NCBI RefSeq assembly: GCF_900106835.1
Contig: NZ_FNNR01000005.1
Coordinates: forward strand, 140,019 to 204,018
DNA length: 64,000 nt
Direction of reading: 5' to 3'
Origin: Arthrobacter sp. cf158
GTDB taxonomy: Bacteria > Actinomycetota > Actinomycetes > Actinomycetales > Micrococcaceae
Part shown: positions 8,619-17,297 of the stretch, piece after piece
How the letters are laid out: each line of letters starts with the position of its first letter
Position numbering within the stretch: position 1 is the stretch's first letter
Program-made: the position numbers and the translations under genes
The notes under the pieces: generated by a model
Database searches by the model: none
What the model was told of the DNA's origin: nothing
Seen by the model: only the letters and a program-made list of their open reading frames with translations

Positions 8619-9785
8619 ATGGCTGTCGTGGCCTCTGCATCTGAAGTAAATGCTGACGCAAGCGGGGCATCGGAAGCCGCCGCACCGGCGTCGAACGTAC
8701 GCCTGTCACCCGAGGAACGCATAGCCGAACTGACCAGGGGACTCCATGCAGCCCTTGAAGAAGCCATTGATTCGCCCATGCGCTGGCAAGTTCTGCTCGA
8801 CGCGTCCGCAACCCTGTGGCGGTACTCCGGAGGTAACGTCGCCCTGCTGATGATGCAGATGGCACAGCGCGGTACACAAGAGCCGACGCTGGTGGCCGGC
8901 TACAAAGAGTGGGCCCGGCATGGGCGAACGGTTCTGCGGGGAGAGCACGCGCTCTGGGTTATCGCGCCCCGGACGGCCTCGATGCAGGAACTGATTTTGC
9001 CTGACGGACAGCGCAAGCTCCTGCCAGCGAATCAGGCTGCACCTGATGATGCTGTCAGCAGGGGCAAGAAGAACGTGATCACGGGTTGGCGTGGGCAGGC
9101 TGTCTTTGACGTTACTCAAACGGAGGGCACGCCGCTGCTGGTGCCTCGCCCGGATGCTCACGGCGGGGCGGACGTGGGTGATTTGTGGAGTTCCCTGCGG
9201 GAGGTTGCGAAGGAACACAGCTTCCGGGTTGAGGTGTCGGGATTTCAACACGGCTACACCAGTGGCTATACCGACTTTGATGCTCGTCGAATTCAAGTTG
9301 GTGCCTGGATGAACGACGAGGAGCGGGTAGCGGTTCTTGCCCACGAACTCGGACATGTTCTGTTGCATGGGCCCGACGACCGTCTGGGGCGACTGTATGG
9401 AAGCAGCGTAAACCATCGCGGCTTGGCCGAAGTGGAAGCTGAATCGGTTGCCTATACCGTCCTGCGGGCGCACGGCATCGATCGAGGAGCGCAGTCGGCG
9501 TCCTATCTTGCTGGCTGGGCCGACGCTGTGATCCGTGCGGAGAAGGACTTGAAGCACGACTCCTCAGAAGGTTGGATGCCGTCGTCGCGCGTCGACATTG
9601 CCAAGTCGGTGTTGGGGAGGGTGACCGGGGCTACCAAGGGGATCCTGGCGGTCTCGGATCCTCCTGGGTTCGGGGGGAAGTTCGCTGGCGCCAGTGCTGA
9701 CCGGTCCATTGCGGACAATCCGACGTATGCCGGTGTCCCTGGACCGAATGCTTCTTTGACTGGTCCCGAAATTGCTGGTCCCTGA
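8619..9785 (+). CDS. ArdC-like antirestriction protein with zinc metallopeptidase domain
   Basis: This 388-residue protein has an N-terminal region (about 25-130) resembling the ssDNA-binding ArdC domain, including the YKEWARHGR and GEHALWV segments. A metallopeptidase-like domain follows with HELGH at residues 242-246 and a downstream glutamate-rich helix (AEVEAES) typical of ImmA/IrrE-type zinc proteins. ArdC proteins of conjugative plasmids protect incoming DNA from host restriction in the recipient. It lies directly before SSB in the same orientation, an arrangement common in plasmid leading regions. The C-terminal tail of about 40 residues is low complexity. Antirestriction activity is inferred, not shown. 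Confidence 0.82.
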   Translation: MAVVASASEVNADASGASEAAAPASNVRLSPEERIAELTRGLHAALEEAIDSPMRWQVLLDASATLWRYSGGNVALLMMQMAQRGTQEPTLVAGYKEWARHGRTVLRGEHALWVIAPRTASMQELILPDGQRKLLPANQAAPDDAVSRGKKNVITGWRGQAVFDVTQTEGTPLLVPRPDAHGGADVGDLWSSLREVAKEHSFRVEVSGFQHGYTSGYTDFDARRIQVGAWMNDEERVAVLAHELGHVLLHGPDDRLGRLYGSSVNHRGLAEVEAESVAYTVLRAHGIDRGAQSASYLAGWADAVIRAEKDLKHDSSEGWMPSSRVDIAKSVLGRVTGATKGILAVSDPPGFGGKFAGASADRSIADNPTYAGVPGPNASLTGPEIAGP

Positions 9786-9837
9786 ACGCGCAGATGTCCG
9801 TCGGGAGAGGCCCGTCGACTACGGAAGGTAATCCATC

Positions 9838-10344
9838 ATGAATACAAAGATCCCCATCACTATCGCGGGGAACCTGGTCGCAGATCCCGAACTGACCATC
9901 GGGGAATCCGGTACTCCGCACGCGAAGCTCCGCGTTGCCGTGAACCAGCGGATTCAGAACCCAGATGGCACTTGGCGAGATGGCGAACCGGTCTTCCACA
10001 ACGTGTCTGCGTTCCGGATGCTCGCGGAGAACGCTTCGACTTCACTGAAGAAGGGTGACCCCGTGACGGTGTCGGGAGAGCTTGAGTTCCGTTCTTACGA
10101 CAAGGACGGGGAACGACGCGAAGCCCGGCGGATCATCGCTGACACCATCGGCCCGGATCTTCGGTTTGGTACGGCGACCTATCAACGCTCCGCGCGAGCA
10201 GTCGCCGAACCCGAGGCTGCCATGGAGGCCAGCGGGCCACAAGCCACGACGGCGACTGGGTGGCCCGTGTACAACGTGACCACGAAGCCGCCGGTGGTGA
10301 CGTCCCCTTTAGGCGGAGCACCGGTGAATGACATGACAGTTTGA
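9838..10344 (+). CDS. ssb: Single-stranded DNA-binding protein
   Basis: This 168-residue protein has an OB-fold domain over about residues 1-110, recognisable from ITIAGNLVADPEL near the N-terminus, the VFHNVSAFRMLAEN segment and GDPVTVSGELEFRSY. It binds ssDNA as a tetramer. The C-terminal tail lacks the usual acidic DDDIPF-type tip and ends GGAPVNDMTV, so docking to host repair proteins may be weak or absent. CGGAAGG lies before the ATG. It sits after the ArdC-like gene. Plasmid SSBs usually serve establishment of transferred ssDNA. Confidence 0.9.
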   Translation: MNTKIPITIAGNLVADPELTIGESGTPHAKLRVAVNQRIQNPDGTWRDGEPVFHNVSAFRMLAENASTSLKKGDPVTVSGELEFRSYDKDGERREARRIIADTIGPDLRFGTATYQRSARAVAEPEAAMEASGPQATTATGWPVYNVTTKPPVVTSPLGGAPVNDMTV

Positions 10345-10417
10345 TCCGTCTTCGCCGTTCCTGGCCCACGTCTCGATCGTTGAGGCGTGGGCTCTTTCGT
10401 GGGAGCGAGACGCCTAT

Positions 10418-10437
10418 TCGAATGTATGTTCTAATCT
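10418..10437 (+). promoter_or_regulatory. LexA-like box overlapping a leaderless promoter
   Basis: TCGAAT-GTAT-GTTCTA at 10418-10433 matches the actinobacterial SOS consensus TCGAAC-N4-GTTCGA at 10 of 12 defined positions. It overlaps a probable -10 (TAATCT, 10432-10437). The ATG of the downstream gene follows at 10445, 7 bases after the -10, so transcript and translation would start together. LexA bound here would block RNA polymerase directly. Binding is inferred. Confidence 0.5.
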
Positions 10438-10444
10438 TGTTTGT

Positions 10445-10726
10445 ATGAGACCAAAGCAAGACTCCATAGCTTTCGCCCGCATGATGGCCCAGATAGACGC
10501 CGACAATAGCCACCCCAGACCTGACGACGGCCAGATCATTGAACTGGAACTTGGGAGTCAGCCGCTGGTACGGGTGGGGGAAATCTATGGTCGGGCGATC
10601 AAATACACGAGGACCTTTGGGCTGGTTGAGTGGGTTGATGACCGACGGGTGTATCACGTTGAGTGGTTCCCCGCTGGCCAAGTTAGGCGTGTGGACGCAG
10701 AATCGTGGAGGGGGCGGCCACTGTAG
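10445..10726 (+). CDS. Small protein under probable SOS control
   Basis: This 93-residue protein has an N-terminal helix and a C-terminal part rich in beta-prone segments (YTRTFGLVEW, RVYHVEWFPAGQVRRV), which could form a small SH3-like or Tudor-like barrel. I do not recognise a named family. The gene appears leaderless, with the ATG at the predicted transcript start behind a LexA-like box. A short basic-aromatic protein induced by DNA damage or by incoming ssDNA would fit a plasmid leading region next to ssb and an ardC-like gene. No catalytic motif is visible, so the function is open. Confidence 0.6.
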   Translation: MRPKQDSIAFARMMAQIDADNSHPRPDDGQIIELELGSQPLVRVGEIYGRAIKYTRTFGLVEWVDDRRVYHVEWFPAGQVRRVDAESWRGRPL

Positions 10727-10738
10727 GTTCCTGATATC

Positions 10739-11339
10739 GGCTTTAACTGGGTATGGCCGGAACTACTAAGTGGTTGAACCGCCGCCGGAGTTCGCGGACG
10801 CAACGACTAGACGAGCGGCGCCCACGCTAAGACTTGGTCGCCGCTGATGCGGTAGGTCGAAGGCCATGGAGCTCCCGGTTGCACTTGCGCTGGATCTGGC
10901 CGAATCAGCAGAACAGATCCCGGCCAGATGGGCTCGGGAAGTGCTTCGATCCAAGCCGGCTGGATGTAGTCGAATCTATTCCATTGGATGGTGATCCAGG
11001 AGCCTGTCGGCTCCAGAGCGTCTACCGTCAGAACTGTGACCTCGGTTGTGGTCCCAGCGGCCGCCTTCAGGCTCTCGAACCGCTTCCATTGTTCCGCTGT
11101 TTCGTCCTGCCAGTGCCGTTGGCCGCGGAGGCGTTGGACCCAGAAAAGCAGCACTATTACACAGGGAGTCGTGAGAGCGACTAGCAACCAGGCCGTGCCG
11201 GAAAGCGTGAGGCATAGAACCGTCAGGATCACGGCAAGCACCACCGTCACTGCGCTCGCAACAATCAGAGCGGGTGTCGCTACTCTCGGCTTGAGGACTG
11301 GATTCATCTGCATACTTGCTCCAATACCCAGTTTAAAGC
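10739..11339. repeat. Inverted repeat flanking a membrane-protein gene
   Basis: GGCTTTAACTGGGTAT at 10739-10754 recurs inverted as ATACCCAGTTTAAAGC at 11324-11339, with one inserted A. The two copies bracket the 168-residue membrane-protein gene almost exactly. The right copy spans the relaxase stop codon. No transposase lies between them. The pair could be a recombination footprint, two binding sites for one factor, or chance. Confidence 0.4.
10807..11313 (-). CDS. Two-helix membrane protein of unknown function
   Basis: This 168-residue protein has two hydrophobic helices near the N-terminus (about 13-37 and 40-58), followed by a soluble domain of about 110 residues with a beta-rich, Trp/Pro-containing part. 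The layout resembles small membrane-anchored accessory proteins next to relaxase genes, but I recognise no family. GGAG lies 9 bases before the ATG. It follows the relaxase gene by 19 bases on the same strand and is probably the last gene of that operon. The flanking inverted repeats are the odd feature. Confidence 0.65.
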   Translation of the reverse strand: MQMNPVLKPRVATPALIVASAVTVVLAVILTVLCLTLSGTAWLLVALTTPCVIVLLFWVQRLRGQRHWQDETAEQWKRFESLKAAAGTTTEVTVLTVDALEPTGSWITIQWNRFDYIQPAWIEALPEPIWPGSVLLIRPDPAQVQPGAPWPSTYRISGDQVLAWAPLV

Positions 11340-14300
11340 TGCCATCCAGCGCTTGTCAGGCTTATTAGGGAGTCGAACTCATACGAGTTGCGGACATCTT
11401 TTAGCTCTGGCTGTCCTGTGACAAATCGGCCGATTGCTCGCTGCAGGTAGTCCCACTGCGCGCGCTGCTCCCAGTCCCAGTTCGCCGGAGTCGGACCGAG
11501 GGGGAGTGTTGCCCTATCGACACCCCAACGATCCCTGTAGACGGCCACCTCTCGAATCAACGTGGTCAACTCGAACGGATCTTCCCCCGCCACCATGTCC
11601 TGGCGCAATTCCGCGGCCCATCCAGGCTCATCAAGTAGCGCTCCGTTGGCGACGTGCTCCGTACGGTTCCCAATCCGCTGTCGTACTTGGTCCAGCAGCG
11701 CTTCAAGGTCTGGTCGGTCGATTGTCATTTGCTCAGTCAACGGATCTATGGGTGATAGGGGCATCGTCGAGCAGAATGAGCGTAAGCGAGCGTGGGCAAC
11801 TGCGCTTAGGTCCCGGGTGCTGGCCTCGGAGTTCAAACTCGCGCGCAAGACCCGTAGGGCTCCGGGGCGACTGACATTGCAGGCGCGTCGCCAGGCAGAG
11901 ATGACGGCGCCCCATGCGGGGGATTCTCTCATCGTCTCGGAGCGGCCGGGCATTAGACCGTCTATAGCCTTTGCGAGTTCAAAACCCGCGGCGATTTGAG
12001 CCAGGTAATCGTACTCGCGGCTCAGACGTTCGAGGCTGTCGGCGTGCTGCCGTTCGGCGTCCCGTACCTCGTGAGCGGTTCGCTCCGCACCTTCACCAGC
12101 AAGGACTTCGCCCAGGATCACCCGCCAGCTCGAACGGGCACTCGGATCCAGGATCTCGTCCTCGTCTGGGTCGTTCTCGCTCACATAGGCAGTGTTCGAG
12201 TACCGCCCCCGGGTCATGCTTACGTACAGCAGCTCGCGCGTCAGGCGGCCGGGGGTTACAACCGTGTGGCCTGTGTCTACGGTGAGACCCTGACTTCGAT
12301 GGGCAGTTGTAGCGTAGCCCAGCTCTATGGACGTCTCCACATAGATGCGCGGCAAGAGTAGGGCCGCTCCGGTGTCTTTCCGCATCGCCCGCAGAGCACC
12401 GTGAAGTCTATCGACTCCCTTGACTTCGAGGAGCGTCCCATTGCGGAGGAACTCACCTCGATCGTCGCTAATGGATCTGTCATTCCGACGGGCAATAACG
12501 ATGTCGCCACTACCAGCACGAAGCCCGTCCCGAAGGACCAAAGTACGTTCTGCGTCTACCACGCCCAGGCTTACTCGGTCGGCTTGGGCCCGTTCATTGA
12601 GCATTTGGACGGTCTCGTTGTCAGGAGCTATCAAGACCGAGACACGGCCAGCCAGGATATCCGTGTGCCATGCGGAGTAGGCGCGGTCGACCATGTCCGA
12701 GTAGTGGCCATGTTTGATGCGATCGTGGTTCTCATAGTCTGTGAGCACAGACGGATGTCCCTCACGTAGTCCGAGGGAGGCGGACCGTTCCCACGTATTC
12801 TTGAAACGCCAGATCGTACTCAACCGGGCTGCCTTGCCATGCCGATCAAGCCACCCAAGCACACCGCCGGCATCGATGGAATCGAGCTGGGCGGGATCCC
12901 CAACCAAGAGGATCTTGGCACCCGCTTCCCTGGCCTGGCGGACCAGCGCTGCGAGCTGAAGAGTTGAGACCATGGAGGCTTCATCGATAATCACGAGCTG
13001 TTGGGGGTGGAATCGCCATTGGGATTGCTCGGCGGCCAGCCAGGCTACTTCTTGTTGAAGCCTGTTGACGAATGGGCGGCCCAGGGGGCCGGCTGCCCTA
13101 CGTAGTCGATCGTCCGCCTGGAAAAATCGGTCTGCGCGCTGGGCTGTACCAGCCCCTACGGATTCATGCAACCACTTCGCGACGTTCTCAGTCACCATGC
13201 GCAGTTCCGAGCCGAGAACTTCGGCGCTCGCAGCAGCAGGCGCCAGGCCGATGACGCTGCCCATCCCATGCGTTGCCTCCCATGCTGCTTTGACCGCGCC
13301 AAGGGTCGTCGTCTTCCCGGTCCCGGCCGGCCCGACGATGGCGTCGAGCCGGCTGGAGCTCAGCAGGACATCCGACGCTGCCGTCAGTTGGTCATCGTGC
13401 AGGGGCGACCCTTCGCCGTTTCTGTAAGAGGTGAGCGTCTGGAAGGTGAGATCGACCGAAACAGCCGGGCCGTCGTCGTCGTTCTTCGCCGCCAGGACTT
13501 GGTCCTCAAACGCGAGTGTCGACTCATCCGTGTAGAGGCGCGACCCGTGGAAATCAAAGACGCTTCGCCCGCCGAACCGCAGATCATCAGGCGCATCCGT
13601 GGCGACGGTGTACCGATACTGGTTGAGTGGCACGGATTGACGCTCTGCCGCGGTGGCCACGGCGTCGATCAGCGCGTTGCGGTCGGCGGGGGAGGCGCAG
13701 CGAATCTCAGCGCACGCACGCTCACCCTCGGCGATCAGGTTCCAGCGATTCCAGGTTGAGCGTTTGGCCGCCACACGCTGTCGGGTGACGAGACCGACGG
13801 CGTCAATCCAGTCGGGTGCGAAGTCGCCGACGCGGAACGGACGTGAGCGGGAGCGCCGAATAGTGGAGGCTACGACGGACTCGGGATCGAAACCTTTGGC
13901 CTTTGCTCTATCTCGCCATTGTGCGGACAGCGTTCTTAGTGGTGACGGCGAAGCGTTCTTGGGAGTGCGGGTCGAGAGGGTGGATTGCTGGCGCAATTTC
14001 ACGATGGTCGTCGCTGTCGGGGGAGCCCCGTGGTCCGTGGTCCACTGCTTGACTAGGCGATCGGTTTCGATGTCGATGAGCCTTGATCGGTTGGAGAATT
14101 CGCGGACAAGGGCTTCGGCGATGCCAGTGAGTTGCTGGCTGGGATTGTGTGTGTTTTGCGCTGGGGTTCGGATGTCGGTTTCTGCGCCGAGACTCGTGTG
14201 CAAGGCATCAAAGAGGAGTCCATTGTAATGTTCGCTGGCAGCGACGACGGCTTTGTATAGGGACCGAGAATCTAAGGTGACCCAAGCGCCGTCCGTAACG

Positions 14301-14902
14301 CGCTGGACTCGGTTCGCGATGACAAGGTGGGTGTGGAGCTGAGGGTCGCCGGCGCGGGATTCCCAATGGTCGAATGATGCTGCGATCACTCCTCTAGTTC
14401 CGACGTGTGCAACTCCGTTCCGCCCGGATCTCGTGTTGATGACTTGCTCTTCCATCCAGGCAAGCGTTGCTTCGACGGCTTCGTGATGGGTCTGCAGGAT
14501 TAGTTCTTGGAGGTGTCTTGGGCTGAGGGCCCACAGTGTGGAGACGGATTTCGGGACGCTGAAGGTGAGGTCGAAGCCGGCCACGGCGTGCTTCGTCGCT
14601 TCTTTGTTGCTGGCCTCTTGGTTGATCGGCGGCTGCCCGTGGGGCCTTCCCAGCGGTTCATTGCTGTCGGGGTGGGCCGCGTCTTGGAAAATGGAACGAG
14701 CATCAGATTCATTGACTTTATCTCCAGGTGTCCGAGCAACGCCGCTGAGCCCGTTGCCCATCCAACGACCCTGAGGTGTTCCGGTTTTCACGTAATAGCT
14801 GATTGTGTCTTGGGGAGTAGGGGAGAAGTCGTCCAGCATCGTGGATTTGAAGAGGTACTTGAGTCCTGATCTGACTGAGAGCCTGGCGATGGACATGGTC
14901 AT
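11333..14902 (-). CDS. MobF-family relaxase-helicase (TraA/TrwC-like)
   Basis: This 1189-residue protein has an N-terminal relaxase domain with the three-histidine metal site at H179, H190 and H192 (in DHWESRAGDPQLHTH). The 11- and 2-residue spacings equal those of TrwC. Candidate nicking tyrosines are Tyr16 and the YY pair at 36-37. A RecD-type helicase half follows, with Walker A GPAGTGKT at 524-531 and a LVIIDEASM Walker B. The enzyme nicks oriT, stays bound to the 5' end and unwinds the strand for transfer. Its start overlaps the stop of the coiled-coil partner (ATGA). The C-terminal 250 residues are less conserved. Confidence 0.93.
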   Translation of the reverse strand: MTMSIARLSVRSGLKYLFKSTMLDDFSPTPQDTISYYVKTGTPQGRWMGNGLSGVARTPGDKVNESDARSIFQDAAHPDSNEPLGRPHGQPPINQEASNKEATKHAVAGFDLTFSVPKSVSTLWALSPRHLQELILQTHHEAVEATLAWMEEQVINTRSGRNGVAHVGTRGVIAASFDHWESRAGDPQLHTHLVIANRVQRVTDGAWVTLDSRSLYKAVVAASEHYNGLLFDALHTSLGAETDIRTPAQNTHNPSQQLTGIAEALVREFSNRSRLIDIETDRLVKQWTTDHGAPPTATTIVKLRQQSTLSTRTPKNASPSPLRTLSAQWRDRAKAKGFDPESVVASTIRRSRSRPFRVGDFAPDWIDAVGLVTRQRVAAKRSTWNRWNLIAEGERACAEIRCASPADRNALIDAVATAAERQSVPLNQYRYTVATDAPDDLRFGGRSVFDFHGSRLYTDESTLAFEDQVLAAKNDDDGPAVSVDLTFQTLTSYRNGEGSPLHDDQLTAASDVLLSSSRLDAIVGPAGTGKTTTLGAVKAAWEATHGMGSVIGLAPAAASAEVLGSELRMVTENVAKWLHESVGAGTAQRADRFFQADDRLRRAAGPLGRPFVNRLQQEVAWLAAEQSQWRFHPQQLVIIDEASMVSTLQLAALVRQAREAGAKILLVGDPAQLDSIDAGGVLGWLDRHGKAARLSTIWRFKNTWERSASLGLREGHPSVLTDYENHDRIKHGHYSDMVDRAYSAWHTDILAGRVSVLIAPDNETVQMLNERAQADRVSLGVVDAERTLVLRDGLRAGSGDIVIARRNDRSISDDRGEFLRNGTLLEVKGVDRLHGALRAMRKDTGAALLLPRIYVETSIELGYATTAHRSQGLTVDTGHTVVTPGRLTRELLYVSMTRGRYSNTAYVSENDPDEDEILDPSARSSWRVILGEVLAGEGAERTAHEVRDAERQHADSLERLSREYDYLAQIAAGFELAKAIDGLMPGRSETMRESPAWGAVISAWRRACNVSRPGALRVLRASLNSEASTRDLSAVAHARLRSFCSTMPLSPIDPLTEQMTIDRPDLEALLDQVRQRIGNRTEHVANGALLDEPGWAAELRQDMVAGEDPFELTTLIREVAVYRDRWGVDRATLPLGPTPANWDWEQRAQWDYLQRAIGRFVTGQPELKDVRNSYEFDSLISLTSAGWQL

Positions 14903-15240
14903 GGCCGTGCTGCTCCGGTTCGGTTCTTGGTGGGCAGCCAGCCTCGCCGTCGGAGGATGTCGAGCGTGGCGGCGTCGAGGGCCACGCCTTTTGCTCTTGA
15001 AACTTGAAGCAAGACGGCCGCCAACCGGGCGAGGTCTTGAACATTAGTTCGTTGGGCACGCTTTAGGCGGAGGACTTCGTTGTGCAGGAGGCCGTTTCTG
15101 GTTTCCAGTTCGTCGTAGATGGCATGCAAGCGTTCTAGTTCGGAGGACTGCGATCGTAGCTCGGTTAGGAGCCGGTCTAAGGTTTGGCCGCTGTCGGATT
15201 GCTCGCTGATTGTTTGGCTTCCGGGGCACTGCTTGTTCAC
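14899..15240 (-). CDS. Small coiled-coil protein preceding the relaxase
   Basis: This 113-residue protein has a central heptad-like Leu/Glu-rich region (about residues 20-62, with a DRLLTELRSQSSELERL start). A basic stretch near 58-66 and a helical C-terminal end with RRRGWLP follow. Size and position directly upstream of, and overlapping, a MobF relaxase gene suggest a relaxosome accessory or autoregulator that binds near oriT. No clear ribbon-helix-helix motif is visible. Start is GTG 15240. The start could also be internal. Role is inferred from context. Confidence 0.6.
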   Translation of the reverse strand: MNKQCPGSQTISEQSDSGQTLDRLLTELRSQSSELERLHAIYDELETRNGLLHNEVLRLKRAQRTNVQDLARLAAVLLQVSRAKGVALDAATLDILRRRGWLPTKNRTGAARP

Positions 15241-15568
15241 ACCAGTTCATGTGGGCTGCGCGCACACTCCGCATGATTTTCCGGCCCGCTGGCCCTGGAT
15301 GCCAGAGGTGTGAGTAGAGTGGCGGCGCACGTTCGTGAGGGCAGATCGTCATAGCCGGTGGGTATTTGCATTGTGGCGACGCGGCTGCCTGTCTGTTAGA
15401 AACGGGGCCTGTGGAACCAGGAAACTGCCATTAGGCGCGTTTTGTTTTCGAGGGAGCCGTTGGCTGAGGCTCAAGTAGTGGGCATAACGTGCCAGAGACT
15501 ATAGCCCGTTCCTATTTATAGGACGGCAGTTCCAAGCTATGAGTGATGAGTTTCTTTCTCTCTACGCC

Positions 15569-15597
15569 CAATCATCCAGACACTGTCTGGATGATTG
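15569..15597. repeat. Perfect 14-base palindrome with 1-base centre
   Basis: Arms CAATCATCCAGACA (15569-15582) and TGTCTGGATGATTG (15584-15597) pair perfectly around one C. It is the strongest dyad in the transfer region, about 330 bases upstream of the relaxase operon start. Relaxase recognition at MobF oriTs involves an inverted repeat next to nic. A repressor operator is the main alternative. Confidence 0.75.
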
Positions 15598-15648
15598 CCA
15601 CGGAAAGGCTCCTTCTTCATTAGGCTCGGTGGCTTTTGTGCAATGGGA

Positions 15649-15672
15649 GTTGGTCTGGACAGCTAGACCAAC
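15649..15672. repeat. Second dyad, GTTGGTCT-N8-AGACCAAC
   Basis: Perfect 8-base arms at 15649-15656 and 15665-15672 lie 52 bases from the larger palindrome. The two share the core GTCTGGA, so they may bind the same protein. The spacing is compatible with an oriT or an operator array. Confidence 0.65.
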
Positions 15673-16086
15673 AGATGATGGCGAAAGGGGTTTAAAGCGC
15701 CGAAAGCTTTGCAGTTCGCTGTCACCGCCCGACTAAAACCTCAATGAACGAGACAAAAGCCGATAAGGGCCATATGTCACCCTGGCCCCCGGAAGTTTAG
15801 GATTGGGCAAAGAGCTTCTGAAGCGCCTACCTACGAAGCGAGTGCCACACCCTAGGCTGCAGTTCTTTGACTATCGATCTGACGTCAGATTGGCGTCTGC
15901 TTCATTGCCACGGGGACTGTACGGAGCGGCACACGACTTAATGAGAACAGGAGTGGTGGACCTAATCTCGTCTAATCCTAGAACTTCTAGTGGGCTTTCG
16001 TAGACGCTCGCGGCGGCAAGTACTGCCTGAAAACCTAGTACCCGGGCGCGGGGACGTACCACGCGGGAATTCCTTACGGAACCTAA

Positions 16087-16236
16087 GCGGAGACCGACGC
16101 GCATCTGGCCAACATCGCGTTGGGGCGCCGGGTACGGAAAGATGAATTAGCGGACGCCAGCATGTTCTTGCTCAGTGACTTCGGCGGCTACGTCATGGGC
16201 GCAGAGCTCTCGCTTGACGGCGGCAGGCGGGGCTGA
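16087..16236 (+). pseudogene. 3' fragment of a short-chain dehydrogenase gene
   Basis: This open frame of 49 codons has no start. It ends in the typical SDR C-terminus: a proline-less loop, then ASMFLLSDFGGYVMGAELSLDGG and a stop. Upstream, an in-frame TAA at 16084 closes the frame and no catalytic region is found. The 3' end overlaps the convergent thioesterase gene by 49 bases. It is a remnant of a gene once running rightward and probably marks a deletion or rearrangement boundary between the transfer region and the catabolic cluster. Confidence 0.7.
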
Positions 16237-16655
16237 CCTGCCACTGACGCCGTCTCTGCGTACCGGGCGAGGTAGGCCGCTTCAGCAGCGGTGAGACTCC
16301 GCGGGCGGTTCGATTCTGGGTCCAGCGGGACCACCACCGTGGTGCCCGTAAAGACAGTGGCGCCTTCTTGTATACCGGTATGGCGGACCGTAAAGGACCC
16401 GTTGCCTACCTTGGAGATGTCCAGCATCAGCTTGAGCTCACCCTCGTAGTGGACGGGCACCTTGTACTCGACGTTCAGCGAAGCCACCACCTTGGGGCAT
16501 CGGAACGAGTCCAGTCCGTCAGCGGCCGCCTTGATGTTGAGCCACCGCACACGCGCCTCCTCCATCAGCGTTACGATGCGGGCGTTATTGATGTGCCCGT
16601 TGACATCCTGGTCGGACCAGCGGAGGGGCATGAGTATTTCGAAGCGCTTAGGCAT
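16188..16655 (-). CDS. Hot-dog fold acyl-CoA thioesterase
   Basis: This 155-residue protein is of the 4-hydroxybenzoyl-CoA thioesterase type. The N-terminal RWSDQDVNGHINNA segment (about residues 13-26) contains the conserved Asp and the HINN turn, and an EEARVRWL helix follows. It would hydrolyse an acyl- or aroyl-CoA. It is the last gene of the meta-cleavage cluster on this strand, just after the decayed SDR, whose stop overlaps this start. With the CoA-transferase upstream, it may release CoA from the side-chain acid. The C-terminal 25 residues are Ser/Pro-rich and unusual. Confidence 0.85.
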   Translation of the reverse strand: MPKRFEILMPLRWSDQDVNGHINNARIVTLMEEARVRWLNIKAAADGLDSFRCPKVVASLNVEYKVPVHYEGELKLMLDISKVGNGSFTVRHTGIQEGATVFTGTTVVVPLDPESNRPRSLTAAEAAYLARYAETASVAGQPRLPPSSESSAPMT

Positions 16656-17217
16656 GCCGACCGCCCGTGATTGCCAGGACCGTTCCGGTCATATAGCTGG
16701 TGAGGCACAGCACCACGCTGGCTACTTCATCAGGCTCGTTGAAGCGGGTCAGTGGGAACTCGGAGAGCTTCTCTTCCAGCACGTTCGGGCGGAGTGAATC
16801 GACCAACTCGGTCCGAATGATGTCCGGTTGGTCGGCATTAAGGCGGATGCCGGCGAAGGCGAGCTCTTCGGCGACCATCTTGGTCAGGTCAATGATCCCG
16901 CCTTCTCGGCGGCTGTAGGTAGTCTGACGGGTCGTGCCGACCTTGCCCGAGAGGGACGGGACGTTGATGATGGACCCGAATGTATCGACGGCGGCACCTG
17001 CCGCAGCGGGGGCATCCTCTGCTGAGTTCACATCATAGACGACCGTCACAACGCCCTTCCCGGGAGTGCAGCGGCGCGCTCCAGTCCTGCGGCATCCACG
17101 TCGGCACGGACAATGTTGCTGCCTTGCTCCGAGAGTGTGCGGGCTTCGGAGGCCGATGCCCTCTCCTCCCCGGGTGACCAGATTAGCCCTGTCCTGCAAC
17201 AGAAATGCGCTCCTCAA
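16648..17217 (-). pseudogene. Decayed short-chain dehydrogenase/reductase
   Basis: The C-terminal half reads as an SDR (GGIIDLTKMVAEELAFAGIR, then NEPDEVASVVLCLTS). The NAD-binding glycine motif near the N-terminus is followed by about 30 residues in the wrong frame. The expected sequence (SEQGSNIVRADVDAAGLERA) is found in another frame, showing frameshifts. The NNAG region is missing, and the catalytic YxxxK reads YSRRE, so the lysine is lost. I infer a nonfunctional gene. It lies after the aldolase gene and would once have been part of the catabolic operon. Confidence 0.8.
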
Positions 17218-17297
17218 ATCGGTTGAAAGTGTTCATAATCCTGAAAACGGGGACGCTGCGCTGCGCGAAAGCCCGTTTTGCGTGCGGTTGGTGGCTC

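Larger units (their letters stand above)
15241..16086. other. Gene-poor stretch, candidate oriT/regulatory region
   Basis: This stretch of about 850 bases, upstream of the leftward relaxase operon, holds no protein frame I would defend. It carries two clear dyads (15569-15597 and 15649-15672) and AT-richer patches such as the TATTTATA region near 15512. Location next to the relaxase operon makes it the likeliest place for oriT in this window. The rightmost 250 bases look like decayed coding sequence. Confidence 0.5.

Noticed and set aside
15539..15736. Short rightward frame (65 codons) in the gene-poor transfer region
   Set aside because: It runs through both dyads, has no ribosome-binding site and no protein-like composition. 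The dyads explain the region better.
15803..16104. Overlapping short frames on both strands left of the SDR fragment
   Set aside because: Neither resembles a known protein, neither has a convincing start, and the stretch lies next to clear pseudogene material, so decayed sequence is more likely.
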